DNA from: Larix kaempferi
Lineage: Eukaryota; Streptophyta; Pinopsida; Pinales; Pinaceae
Assembly: GCA_027924585.1 (NCBI GenBank)
Contig: BSBM01000877.1
Location: 6,697,501 to 6,761,500, forward strand
Direction of reading: 5' to 3'
DNA: 64,000 nucleotides
Shown in pieces: positions 21,292 through 31,699 of the stretch. Below the pieces are notes generated by a model that searched no databases, was not told the DNA's origin, and worked only from the letters and a program-made list of their open reading frames with translations. Position 1 is the stretch's first letter. The number at the start of each line of letters is the position of its first letter. The position numbers were made by a program, and so were the translations under genes.

Positions 21292-23108
21292 TTACAATGT
21301 AAATATTATTATTATTAAATTAATAAATTTGAAGAATTGTACAAGAATAGGACCCAACCTCTTGAAAGATGAAACCAAAGGTCACATTTTGATGTAGTTA
21401 TATGAGGTTCACATCAATACTATTCATTCAAGAATTAGATTATATGATATGATGGGTCACAAGATATTAAAACTAAAACAAGTAGTAATACACTTAGCAA
21501 GTGATTAAATAAGTGACAAATACATGATATTCATCAACCATAAAGAAGAGATGCATTATTGCATTATGTATTTACATAGAATGAATAAATGTTTACTTAT
21601 AGGAAATTCAAATCACTAAGGAATGAATTCAAATTGTTCATTAGTGCATAAAAACCTAGTTAGGGCTTAACTACAACTCAAATGTATTGAAAATATTGTT
21701 GTCATTGATGTCAAGGGAAAGGAACCTGCATATAGAGACTGCAACATGAAGATTATTGGAAATATTGTTTTTAGATGCCTAGTTTGGATACCCTATCTTT
21801 GAAGGATTTTTTACTATAGATACCTAACTCAAATTGGATTATAGATTACATGGTTAGAAATCTTGTTCCAACACCTTTTTAGCAGTATGTAAAAGTCCCT
21901 CTAACCCCATAGGAATGAGGATATATGAAAGAATTTGTAAAGACAACTCGGCCAAAATGTTAGGTCAGCCCTACCAAGATATTGTGCAATGTTATGTCGG
22001 CCCAAAAAGTGATTTAAGGCCTGTATAAATAAGTGGAGCGATCTCCTCATTTGATTTTCCATACAAGCAAGCATGGAGCTCCGAAAAGGTACACAATTCT
22101 AAGGAGAAGATGAATTTTCCTAGGTTCTTGAAGATTAATTCTTGGGTTTTATTGAATATGTTCTTGAATGATTCTTGAAGATGTTTTGAAGACAATTTTC
22201 CAGGTGTCTAGAATTGAGTTATTGCAAAAGTTGAAGGGTTAATTTGTTGACAAATTGAGGATAGATTTGGAAGAACAAGCTTTCAAGCATTCTTCGAAGA
22301 GGTTGGTGCCTCTTTCCAATTGGTTTTAGTAAACTGGGGGTTGATGCCTCCTTCCAATTGGTGCTAGCAAATTGGGGCTTGGTTCTTATAAATAGGAGGT
22401 TGGTGTCTCCTTCAACATTGTAAAAGATTGTAACAATGTATATCATGGTTTTATCTATACGAGTTTCCATGTAAATATTTTGTGTACTATTGTTGATAAT
22501 GATGTATGTTGATGAATGATGATAATGTTTATGATGCTACATATTTTTTGAAATAAAATTTGGTAAACTTGTACAATATTGATTTTACCCCTCTCTCACT
22601 ATTAATGTGTGTTTCAACAAAATTACCTTAATTAGCCATGCAATTTCTTAGAGATGAGTTAACGTGATAATAAATGACCTATGTTGAAAAGTGGAGCCTT
22701 ATATACCTAAAATTAAGGATCAATTGCATGATCATCTTATGTATGTGAGAAAATTGCTCAAAATAGTCAAGGAAGTCAGTACTCAAAATAGTAATTAAAG
22801 AAGCTTGTAGTCCCTAATTAGTGGAGCTAACTACCTATAATCACTCCACAATCCAAACATGCAACGTGGGAGCCTAAAATCAAGGAAATAATAACTAATT
22901 GAGGGAATGTACCCTCACAGGCCAGAAATAGACCCGAGGATCACTTCCATAATCTATAAATAACGTATTACTCCCTTGAATGTATGGATGAATCTCTCTA
23001 GTGGCTTAGATGGTCAAATTGAGTCAAATGTGTACCATTCTAATCATGAGACCAATGTACTCATGTGAGAGATATATGTTATGGACAAGGAATATATGCT
23101 CTAACATC
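21292..23108 (+). repeat. LTR-B, 5' truncated and interrupted
   Basis: Matches LTR-C from its TTACAATGTAAAT region onward and ends GCTCTAACA at 23108, with the plus-strand TATA box CTATAAATAA near 22956. Between about 21655 and 22806 it holds foreign sequence that includes a probable solo LTR. The first 35 bp or so of the LTR are missing where it joins segment M-A. Confidence 0.6.
21697..22619 (+). repeat. Probable solo LTR nested in LTR-B
   Basis: Begins TGTTGTCATTGATG and ends GTTTCAACA, with inverted TGTTG/CAACA ends, 923 bp. A TATA box (TTATAAATAGG, about 22388) lies three quarters of the way in. The flanks do not give a convincing target duplication (AATAT versus AAATT), and another 180 bp of extra sequence (22620-22806) separates it from the resumed LTR-B, so the edges are tentative. 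Confidence 0.45.
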
Positions 23109-23929
23109 CACCCATAACCCTAACTTGGTGAAACTAATGCAAAATAAACCAGGTTTAAAAAATTCTCAACCATGTTAGGTACCCAAGTACAAAAAAAATT
23201 CTCTAACAAATGAATAAAAAGCGAAAAAATCATGGGAAAAATCTCTCCCCCCAAAAATGAATGCTGAGTAAGTAGACTATATAGCCTAGAGTGAAGATGC
23301 CTTCAATCCCAAGGAAGCCCATAATTGTGTGAACTACTTCTTTGTGAAGGATAATGTGAATATATCTGCAATATTTTCTTGATCCAAGGCCCTTCTTGTC
23401 TCTAAAGGAATGTGATCCTATTAAGAAGATACAAACACTTTTAAGTGCTTGGATACTAGTTTTTGACCACTCCGAGCTTCGAATTGGAGGAACTCCTTTC
23501 AATCCTTTATGAGGAACTCTATGAGATATAGGATAAAAATAGGTATAAATTGAGGTAATTGAAATGACATCTTCATTATCTTCACGAATAAGAACAAAAT
23601 TTGTGACAAGTTCTCCTTTAATTGAGTGATAGATTTGAACTGGTGTATGATCTAGAAGAAGTTTATTAATAACAAGTTCTCCAATACAATGTAAAAACAT
23701 ATTTTTTACCTATTCATTTGAATCTATAAAATATTCCTCCTCAGATAAATGAATGATATGAATTGGTGCATCTCCCAATATGGTAGGGATGGTACATGAC
23801 TTTCTGGAAGAAGAGAAAAGATGTGGATGGAGATGAAACAAAAAATTCTACAAGCACATGTCCTCCCTCATCCTGTGGTGTCCCAACTACCTTTTGTTTC
23901 TCCCCTTCTGCTTCTTCTTCATGGGACAT
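23109..23929 (-). pseudogene. Antisense copia tail segment M-B and upstream linker
   Basis: The minus strand repeats the M-A arrangement (integrase end, tail, G-run beside LTR-B). Further up (23741-23929) comes a Glu/Lys/Ser-rich stretch (MSHEEEAEGEKQKVVGTPQD), which resembles the variable linker between copia IN and RT. No intact frame. Confidence 0.45.
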
Positions 23930-24080
23930 GGAAGTTGGTTAACCTCCATTTTGAACCAAACCAACTTACTACTATTATGTCTATTGGAACAATACGAATT
24001 GGATCACTCACTTGACAAGCATAAGGCAAGGATTGTGGAAAAAAAATTGCACATAAAGAAGGCATTGAATATCGGAAGAA

Positions 24081-25227
24081 TTTTTTCCCCACAAAAAAAT
24101 GGGATACCATTCTTCTACTATTGGATTTGGCTACACAAAATGGGTGGAATGTTCATCAAATGGGTGTGGAGACTACTTTCTTGAATGGAGACTTAAAAGG
24201 GAATGTCTTCATGTCTCATCTATGTGATTTTTTTTATGAAGGGACAAAAACAAAATGCTAGCTCATCAAGTGTTTGAATGTCATATTTAAACAAGAAACT
24301 CATGTCTGGTATGAAAATCTAACTTAACATCTTTTGAATTCGAAATCCAAACACTTTAATCTTGAAGATGCAAATCTATTTTCCAAAGAAGTTGGAAAAA
24401 CTATTTCATATCTTGAAGTGTATATAGATGATAGAGAGCAATGAAAGATATCATGCATCCATCAAGAAATAATTGAAGAAAGGTTGAGATGACTAATATG
24501 GGACATATTTGATACTACTTGGGTATTGAAGTGACTCAAAATCCAAAGTATATATTCATCTTCCAAAAAATGTGCATTGGAGAATTAGTGAGCAAGTTTG
24601 ACATGGTCTAATGTAATTCACTTTCTACTCCAATGGAACAAAATTTGAATCTAAAATCAAAATAAGGGAATGAATTTGAGGATGAAATTAAAAATAGAAA
24701 ACATGTGTGGAGTCTTCAAATACTCTAAGACGGAGGACTTCAAATTAATTAGATATTTATGTTCAAATTTGTAGGGTGATAAAGAGACTGGATTGTATAC
24801 TTACATACCTCATCAGTCGAGAATCAGAAACTATCTCTTAGAGATCATGTAAACAATCCATTCTATTAGATTCCACTACAAAGGTAGAATATGTGGTTGA
24901 TGTAGAGGGAACAAAGGAGATTGTGTGGCATAGCAAGAAACTAGAGGATTTGTAGGAGAAACATGCAAATTTTACTCCCATTTTGATTAGAAACATCGAT
25001 GTAATCAAGTTGGGAAAGAATCCTAGATTCCTTAATCGAACAAGGCACATTGAAATGAATTACCATCACATTCAACATCATGTATTAGCCAAGACCATTC
25101 ATTTGAAACATTGTTCCATAAGTGAGCATATTGCAAACATCTTCACCAAAACACTTGGAAGATAAAATATTGAGAAGTTAGAAAAGATGGTTGGACTCAC
25201 AAACACCCCTTCTAATTAGTTGGAGGA
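24081..25227 (+). pseudogene. copia RT and RNase H remnant before LTR-C
   Basis: RT block WNVHQMGVETTFLNGDLK (plant copia usually has HQMDVKTAFLNG), then a YIDD-like box (LEVYIDD near 24420). RNase H blocks follow: LDSTTKVEYV, EIVWHSKKLEDL, RFLNRTRHIEMNYHHI and HIANIFTKTLGR (24985-25165). The tail ends in a purine-rich stretch (TTGGAGGA) directly before LTR-C. Frameshifts separate nearly all the blocks. Confidence 0.8.
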
Positions 25228-25883
25228 TGTTAGAAACCTAACCCGATGAATTTTATAGTTACAATGTAAATACTGTTATTATTAAATTAATAAATATGAA
25301 GTCTTGTAATAACCAACATCTTAAAAGATGAAACCAAAGGATGCATTTTGTTGTATTTATGAGGTCCACATCAATACTATTCATTCAAGCATTGGGTTAT
25401 GTGATATTTTGGAGCACAAGATCTAGAAACTAAAACAAGTTGTAATATAGTTAGCACTATCATTAAATAAGTGACATAATCATGATCTTCATCAATGGTA
25501 AAGAAGATATGCAAAATATATTTGATTCATAATATTTACAAGGAATGAATCAATGTTTACTTATAGGCAAATCAAATTGCTCACTAGTGCATAATGTAAT
25601 CCTTAACTAGTCAAGCTAACTCCATCGAATAACTCAATTCAAGCATGTAATGTGGAACCCTAAATTCAATGAAAGAATACCTATATGAAGGTATGTGCCC
25701 TCACATGCAAGAAATGGACTTGAAGATCACTTCCATAATCTATAAATAGCATATTACTCCCTTGAATCTAGGGATGAAGCTCTCCACACATGAATCAAAT
25801 TTGGACCATTGCAATCACAAGACCAAGATCTAAGTCCCTAGGTGATATATTGATGCTATGGAGGGGATAAATATGCTCTAACA
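25228..25883 (+). repeat. LTR-C, full-length copia-type LTR (656 bp)
   Basis: TGTTAGAAACC...GCTCTAACA, with terminal inverted TGTTAGA/TCTAACA. TATA box CTATAAATAG near 25740 on plus. It is preceded by the copia RNase H tail and followed by CCCCCCATAAG (segment M-C), which is not a primer-binding site for initiator Met tRNA. Confidence 0.75.
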
Positions 25884-26345
25884 CCCCCCATAAGCCTAAC
25901 TTAGTGAAAATAATGCAAATGAAATTGGTTTGAGAAAGTCATGTTAGGTACCCAAGTACAAAAAAGATTCTCTAACAAATGAGGAAAGCACTCAACTATG
26001 TGATGTGAATTGCTTCTCTATAAGGGACTTTGTGAATATGTTTGCAAAATTTTGTGGATCAAAGTCCCTTCTACTCTTGGAAGGAACGCACGCCCATTCA
26101 CTAGATCCAAACACTTTAAAGCACTACATTATTAGTTTTTGACCACTCCAAGCTTCTAATGAAGTAACTCCTTTTAAGCTTTTATGAGAAACTCCATGAG
26201 ATGTTGGAGAAAAAGATGTATAATTTGAGGCATTTGAAGAAACATTTTTGAAATATTCATCAATAAAAACTTGATTTGTGACCAGTTCTTCCTCATTTAT
26301 ATGAAGATAAAAGTTTTTGTAATGGTTTTCAATAAGGTGCAAAAT
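25884..26345 (-). pseudogene. Antisense copia tail segment M-C
   Basis: Minus-strand EAWSGQKL, CFKVFGSSEWACVPSKSRRDFDPQ (integrase end), then directly FANIFTKSL, the end of copia RNase H, then the tail and G-run. So IN has been joined to the RNase H end with RT deleted. Confidence 0.6.
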
Positions 26346-26953
26346 GTTTCAAGGAATTCATAAGTTAGATAAGTAGACATAATGGAGGACATTATTTTAA
26401 AAACTTTTTATGTAAAATGAAATTAAGATATATATTCTAATTTCACCTCTAAAAGTCAATAATAAAGAAAATTAAAAAAAAAGACTCAATGAAGCAATAA
26501 AATTCAATTGAGAAAATATAGTCCAAAAGAAATTAACATCTTATCACGATCATTATCCATTATATAATTTGTCAAAAGAAACATAAGAAGAAAGAATGAC
26601 ACAAAAGTTTAGATTTGGAAAAACGTTGATAATGGTTAAAACAACCCAAATTGATGTTAAAAAATTACTTTCAAAACTAAAAGACCATTCCTACTACACA
26701 AATTTTTATACCATTTCCATTTTTTTTTACACTTTGAAAAAAATCATATTTCCATATGAGAAAAGAAAAATACATTTATCAATGTTACAAAAAAGGCAAA
26801 AAAAATTCCAAAAATACATTCTTACAACATATTAAGAAAAGATAAATTGTTGCCTAGAAATACTGTAAATGTTCAACAATAATCTACGGCTTAATAGATA
26901 AACTGTTACCTAGAAATATTGTAAATGTTCAACAAAAATATACAATCCTTACA
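26346..26953 (+). other. A+T-rich stretch with a short tandem duplication
   Basis: No gene seen. A unit of about 55 bp (TGTTGCCTAGAAATACTGTAAATG...) at about 26845-26898 repeats once at 26899-26943 with a few changes. It ends in ACAATCCTTACA (26942-26953), the left target duplication of LINE-2. Confidence 0.5.
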
Positions 26954-27506
26954 GTCATATATAATGCTGCAAAATGTGTCAATAAAACTACAATACAGTC
27001 CTCAGCTCTAGGTGAAACTCTACACGCAAGCTTCCCAAATGAGTATCATTTTAATTGTATAGATATTTCAATATGTATATGCATCCAATATTGGAGCTAC
27101 TCCACTCAGGCATATTCACTAGATATCTAAACACAAACTTCCCATAGAATTTTCATTTCAAAAAGCAGTATATCATTTCCAATTATTTCCAATTATCATC
27201 TCTATTTGATTTGAGTATAGTCAGATTGTCAGAGCTTTCTGTAAGGCTTTTGGTATGGTAGTCAATCATAGGAAATCCAATATTTATCATTTTGGGATTA
27301 ATGAACAAAAACTGGATTTGTACAAAAGAGTAATGCCATATCAATTCTGCAAATTGGAGGGCTTTAAATATTTAGGATATTTTCTTAAGCCTGGTAACTA
27401 CAGGAGGAATGACTGGTTATGGCTTGTTTAGAAGGTTGAAAAAAAAAGCATTGGACATATAGGCTTCTGTCGATTGGTGGGAGACTTATTTTGATAAAAT
27501 CTGTTC

Positions 27507-27688
27507 TTAGTGAAGGAAGGAAGACTGCAGAAGAAGTTTTCAAACCCGACAGTTTCGAACCTTTCAAGCAGGTTCATCATCAGGAGAAGCAAATCTCGAG
27601 ATTTGCTTCTCCTGATGATGAACCTGCTTGAAAGGTTCGAAACTGTCGGGTTTGAAAACTTCTTCCGCAGTCTTCCTTCCTTCACTAA
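27507..27688. repeat. 182-bp near-perfect palindrome with a hammerhead-type core on each arm
   Basis: The arms are 91 bp each, with no spacer and one mismatch (A/G in the GCAGAAG region); the centre is CTCGAG at 27595-27600. On plus, the right arm has CTGATGA (27612-27618), GAACC (27620-27624) pairing with GGTTC (27634-27638), GAAA (27639-27642), then CTGTC with a possible cleavage site after 27647. The left arm has the same on minus. The insert, 27510-27718, is flanked by AAAATCTGTTCTTA (27496-27509) and AAAATCTATTCTTA (27719-27732), a 14-bp duplication with one mismatch. The arrangement fits inverted terminal repeats of a Penelope-like element. Confidence 0.75.
27612..27652 (+). ncRNA. Candidate hammerhead ribozyme core (Penelope type)
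   Basis: The CUGAUGA box, a 5-bp stem II with a 9-nt loop (UGCUUGAAA), the GAAA box, and GUC at 27645-27647 are in order. Stem III would be almost absent, as in the minimal hammerheads of Penelope-like elements. Stem I has 3 bp (CUC with GGG, one of them a U-G pair), a 4x4 internal loop and 3 more bp. An extra U sits between CUGAUGA and stem II. A mirror copy lies on the minus strand at 27543-27583. Activity is not shown by sequence. Confidence 0.5.
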
Positions 27689-29584
27689 CTGTAAAACTGT
27701 GGGTAATTATGAACAAACAAAATCTATTCTTACTGGTATACCAGTTTATTGGTTCTCATTGTTGCAAATTCCTTCTTATATTATTAATTGTATAAGAAAG
27801 TTGTTTTTCAATTTTCTTTGGTCGGGTGGAATATCCAATAGTTCACTAGTTATGGCTCGGTGGGAACACATAGCACAACCTGAAAGTGGGGGAGGTTGGG
27901 GTATTAGGAACCTATCTTTATTCAGTCGTGCTCTCACGATGAAAAGCTTATGGAGGGGGATTTTTGGACCTACTTTGTGGACTAAGTTACTCACGGCCAA
28001 ATACATCAAGATGGATGTGTTCAACTGGATTCGGTCTCCATGGAAAAAAATCAAAGGTGCCTCCCGGATATGGTCTGGGTTTATCAAAATATACAATTTA
28101 ATGGCCAGTGATCTCACATGGAAGGTTGGTAATGGCAGGAACATTTTAGTTGGAATTGATCCAATTTTGGGCATGGAGGAGGATTATTTACTTTTTGCTG
28201 GAATTATCACAACTCTGCACCGTTTTGATTATGCTACACTAGATAAGATCAAAAGAGATAACTTTAGATTCTTTCAAACATATTGGATCATAGCTTTTGA
28301 ATTAGGACTCAAGGGGAATGAGGCTGCTGAATGGAAACATTACACTGCTAAACTAAATTCTGTGGGATGCAAACTTTCAACAGAGAATGATAGTATCATA
28401 TGGGCAAAAAATAATGCTACAGGTATTGTTACTGCAAATTTGGAATACAAAACAATCATTAATCATAGAGGTATGTTTCCTGCTAATTGGTGGAATAAGG
28501 TTATTTGGAAATGGAAAATCCCGGTGAAGATACAATGATTTTTGGAGAATTTGACAAAAAGAGGCTGGGCTGGACCTAGTATGTGTTATCTTTGTAAGAG
28601 CAAATGTGAGACTGCTTAGTATATTCCGGTGGAGTGTGGATTCACAAAATCGTTGTGGCATTTGATCGTATTGCATCTCCAGGTGGTACAGTTTTTGGAG
28701 GTGGATGACTTTGTGACTAATGTATATAATTGGCAGAAATCTTGTAGAAACCTTCCTTACATTCCAGCATTGGTCTCATGGCATATTTGGAGGGTGAGAA
28801 GTTTGGCGTTATTTGAAGATAAAGATCCCAATTTATATTCCTCCTTCAACAACATTCTAACTCTCTTCAATGTTTTCAAGAATGTTATGGAACGGAAACT
28901 TAGTAGAAAAATTGGGCTATTCAATATCTCATATCATAGACCGGTGGATTTCTTTGATGGTTCAACAATTGATGGACTGTGTGCTGTTGGGGGGGTTATC
29001 TACATAAATAAAGATCACTATATCAATCTAATGATGAACTGTGAATGGCACAAATAATAAAGTTGAGCTACTCGGACTCTCGTGTCTTATTACTATTGTT
29101 GCCAATATGGGATTGCAGGAGATGATTGTTTTTGGGGACTCCAGGGTGACAATAAAATGGGCTCTGAAGGAATATAGTTTTAATATTATTTCTCTACATC
29201 CGTGGTGTCGCACGATTCGTGCTCAAACTCAATGGTTCAAAGATATTTCATTCGAACATATCTTTAGACAATATAATATGGCTGCTGATTCACTATCAAA
29301 AGAAGCTCATGGAGGTGATGAAGGTTATGTTTTTTTGTACAGAATACATTGAATATCAAGCTGTTGCCTTGGGAAAGGTTAAGTATGTTTTATTTTGTGA
29401 GACTTATATTATGATTCTATAGAGGATTGGTATAGAACTTGGGATCACACTGATGTATTTTGGAAGCAGTTTTTTGAACATAAGTATGAATAAAGCCTAT
29501 ATTTCTTTACTATTTAATTCGTTTTTAATGAAGACCAATAATATGAATTTTTTCAAGTGAAAAAAAAAAAACACAATCCTTACA

Positions 29585-29849
29585 AGTTTTTAAATATAAT
29601 ATTCGCTATACCTAAATGTCCAATTTTGTATTCAGTAAGGAGTTTTAACTCCCACAGAAATCACCAATCTTGTATTGGATGAGTTAATTTGCAATCAAAA
29701 CAATTAAGAAAAAACAAAATGCAGAAGACGATCTTCTGTTACACATACTCTTGTTGGAGCCAAGCTCCCTTGAAATAGGAATCCATAAATCTCCGTAAAA
29801 GCTAACTACAACTAAAACGATCTGTTAGACATACCCTTGCTGGAACCGA
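29585..29849 (+). other. Spacer between LINE-2 and the F-box locus
   Basis: No gene found. At its right, about 29735-29900, two copies of a roughly 80-bp segment lie in tandem (minus-strand core TACGGAGA(C/T)TTATGGATTCC); they are the 3' end of the F-box locus. Confidence 0.4.
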
Positions 29850-30771
29850 AGGTCTACTGAAATTGGAATCCATAAGTCTCCGTACAAGCTGTGTGTGCTT
29901 CCAAGCTTCTTCAGCTTCTCATGGTGGTGGTATACTGACTTCCATGAATTCAAGAGCAGGGGAATTCTCATGGAACCATACCAACAGATCGATCTCCTTC
30001 TCATCATAATTGTCGAGACGTGCGTGTACTAACCGAATATTGAGTAGTGGAGACTCTAAACTTGTTCGAATGGGATCTTTGGTTAATCTCTGCTTTAAAT
30101 TGAAAACCCAAAACCAATGACTACGGGATATCAAAATTCCTTCCTACTTGAAACACGAACATATAATATAATTAAAATTCATAAGATGTAGAACAGTTGA
30201 TGGTGGGTGATGATTAAGACATCTCTAAGCGGAAAAGTGGTTCAAAACCCCGCGGATACTAAAATCCAACCATGCTAAGCATTGGTGCCCTCCAAGGGTG
30301 TGATCCCTCGATCCCTCGGTGATTTTGAAGGCTTAGATGCCCCTAATGATTTTGAAGGCTTAGATACCCCTAGTTAGTGGTCTCTCAGCCAATAAAACCC
30401 CGAACCTTGATAATCAGGGATACTACCCCTTGCCAACAAAAAAAACATATAATATAATTAAAAATAAAAAATTCTTACCAAAGAAATTGCGCCATGTATG
30501 TTCAGAGACTCAAGATGACTCAAGATGAGGAAGCCCTTGGAGCAGGTTGGTAGTAGGAATATCCATCTTTTCATCTCTTATGTTACCGGATATCTATTTC
30601 TTTCAGGAATTTGAATGTCCTCGTTATCTGAGCACATCTCTTCGCACATAATTTGTTTGTTCCATCTCTGCTCGGATCCAATGACATCTCTATCACAGTT
30701 CCATCTCTATCCATGAGAAGACTTTTAATTGCGACAGAGAACTCATGAAACAAGCGTCCATTCACTCTCAA
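29850..30771 (-). pseudogene. Decayed 3' part of the F-box gene, with intron
   Basis: After the TAA at 30772 the same frame continues (VNGRLFHEFSVAIKSLL...FKFLKEIDIR) to a second TAA at 30583. It then changes frame (MDIPTTNLLQGLPHLES) into a spot where CTTGAGTC is doubled and frame is lost again. A splice donor (GTAAG, minus, about 30478-30474) and acceptor (AAGTAG, about 30144) bound an intron that holds a SINE. The last exon reads KEIDLLVWFHENSPALEFMEV and ends near 29925-29850, typical of the C-terminal part of F-box/FBD proteins. Confidence 0.65.
30158..30463 (+). mobile_element. tRNA-derived SINE in the F-box intron
   Basis: A perfect 20-bp target duplication (AACATATAATATAATTAAAA) lies at 30158-30177 and 30444-30463. 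The 266-bp insert has a B box (GGTTCAAAACC, 30239-30249) about 60 bp from its start, as in tRNA-derived SINEs; the A box is unclear. A 27-bp direct repeat (TGATTTTGAAGGCTTAGAT...) is inside, and it ends in an A-rich tail. No coding sequence. Confidence 0.75.
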
Positions 30772-31551
30772 TTAATCGTTTATACGACATAAATCGAGAT
30801 GCCTTAGCTTCAGGCAATTGACAGTTAAAATCTCCACCGAGTTGGGAGTACCCAGAGTTAAAACTTCAAGGTTAGGAGCGGAAATGGTGATATTCTGCGT
30901 CGCAACGCAATGGTCTAGTTTAAGTGCCTCTAGAAGCAGACAATGAGAAACAAATAGGTCTAAAGTGTCATCTCTGAATTCCACATTACGGAACAAGCAA
31001 TTGATCAGATGGTTGAATCCACCAAAACCGGTTGGAATTTGGGAGACAATGTAGTCATAGAGTGTGAGGCTCCTGAGTCTATTACATAATAAAATGGAGG
31101 GAGGTAAATTTTCCCTTGGATGGATATGGCCGAAGGTTGAGAAATGGCTAATAGAGATTTCTTTGACATTCTTGGACGCTACACAGTCCACCCATTTACG
31201 TAAATTCTGGGAAGTAAAATGCCAATCGTTTGACGGGGTATAGAGAACGAAGGTTTTGAGATCGGAGGAATGCAACAGCAGAATGTTGGAGATAATATTC
31301 TCAGCTTTTGCAATGGCGACTGAATTGGGGATGACCAGGCCCATAAGAAGATCTGGGGAGAGACTAAGTTGGGAAAGTTGGTGGTAGAGATACCTCCATC
31401 TCGTGGAGAGAACGGAAGATCTAACTGCCTCTTTAATTGGGAGATATGAAATGATGCAGCAAAGCCAGTCATCCGGAAGCTTGGAGAATAAATCTGAAGC
31501 AAACGCCATGATATTATCTGGAAGCTTGGAGAAATCTGAAGCAAGCGCCAT
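30772..31551 (-). CDS. F-box/LRR-like protein, N-terminal 259 residues
   Basis: F-box proteins are substrate receptors of SCF ubiquitin ligases. The F-box lies at about residues 21-65 (KLPDDWLCCIISYLPIKEAV, then SSVLSTRWRYLY), followed by irregular leucine-rich repeats typical of plant F-box/FBD/LRR proteins (LRSLTLYDY; LLLEALKLDHC; APNLEVLTLG; CLKLRHLDL). The frame stops with TAA at 30772, shorter than the usual 400-500 residues, and more coding sequence follows. The start region is doubled: MALASDFSKLPDNI then MAFASDLFSKLPDD, a 42-45-bp tandem duplication giving two possible starts (31551 and about 31509). It may be a truncated gene or a pseudogene. Confidence 0.7.
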   Translation of the reverse strand: MALASDFSKLPDNIMAFASDLFSKLPDDWLCCIISYLPIKEAVRSSVLSTRWRYLYHQLSQLSLSPDLLMGLVIPNSVAIAKAENIISNILLLHSSDLKTFVLYTPSNDWHFTSQNLRKWVDCVASKNVKEISISHFSTFGHIHPRENLPPSILLCNRLRSLTLYDYIVSQIPTGFGGFNHLINCLFRNVEFRDDTLDLFVSHCLLLEALKLDHCVATQNITISAPNLEVLTLGTPNSVEILTVNCLKLRHLDLCRIND

Positions 31552-31689
31552 GATAGCTTAGTGAAGGAGAAATGATAGGGAGAGGTAACTATAACCGCAA
31601 AGAAAAAAACGCGAGCCAAGAAAATCGAGATTAGGGTTCGATGAGATGATTCGTGAAACTGCTCGAGACTTTTAGGTTTTGCTATTCGC

Positions 31690-31696
31690 TTTTATA
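31690..31696 (-). promoter_or_regulatory. TATA box of the F-box gene
   Basis: Minus-strand CCTATAAAAGCG lies about 140 bp before the first ATG. The same sequence recurs in unit 2 of the duplication (near 44535-44541) with no F-box gene behind it. Confidence 0.5.
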
Positions 31697-31699
31697 GGA

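Larger units (their letters stand above)
20437..26345 (+). mobile_element. Tandem copia-type array with three LTRs and antisense copia tails
   Basis: Order on plus: a copia 3' tail (20437-20558), LTR-A, tail segment M-A, LTR-B, M-B, a copia RT/RNase H remnant (24081-25168), LTR-C, M-C. The three LTRs share TGTTAGAAACC at the start and GCTCTAACA at the end, although the start is missing from LTR-B. The M segments are alike in all three places and read on the minus strand as an integrase end (KVFGS block, DPQ) joined to a copia 3' tail and polypurine tract. This is best explained as a head-to-tail LTR/internal array, with a nested solo LTR and deletions. Confidence 0.65.
27228..29352 (+). pseudogene. 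LINE-2 ORF2 C-terminal part (RT thumb, zf-RVT, RNase H)
   Basis: FCKAFGMVVNHRKSN and FKYLGYFLKPGNYRRNDW open the piece (RT end). After the palindromic insertion come GIPVYWFSLLQIPSYI and FFNFLWSGG, then a long conserved stretch to 28538. CYLCKSKCE (28592 on) is the zf-RVT Cys pair. RNase H follows: VDFFDGSTIDG near 28950, VFGDSRVTIKWAL near 29130, ADSLSKEAHGG near 29285. Breaks are TGA at 28536, TAG at 28616 and a frameshift near 29040. It is far better preserved than LINE-1, so it is a younger insertion. Confidence 0.82.
26954..29572 (+). mobile_element. LINE-2: 5'-truncated plant LINE with 12-bp target duplication
   Basis: Flanked by ACAATCCTTACA at 26942-26953 and 29573-29584. The 3' end is an oligo(A) tract at 29560-29571. 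It keeps the RT thumb, zf-RVT region and RNase H; endonuclease and the RT palm are absent, as expected of 5' truncation. The first 270 bp (26954-27227) cannot be assigned to the LINE. A 209-bp palindromic insertion interrupts the coding sequence at 27510-27718. Confidence 0.8.

Noticed and set aside
22485-22540. TGATGA-rich stretch as a second hammerhead core
   Set aside because: It is a simple ATG/TGA repeat with no GAAA box or pairing stem.
27428-27685. Minus-strand 85-codon frame nearly identical to the start of the 27510 plus frame
   Set aside because: Both are readings of the same palindrome, so the identity is a consequence of the inverted repeat.
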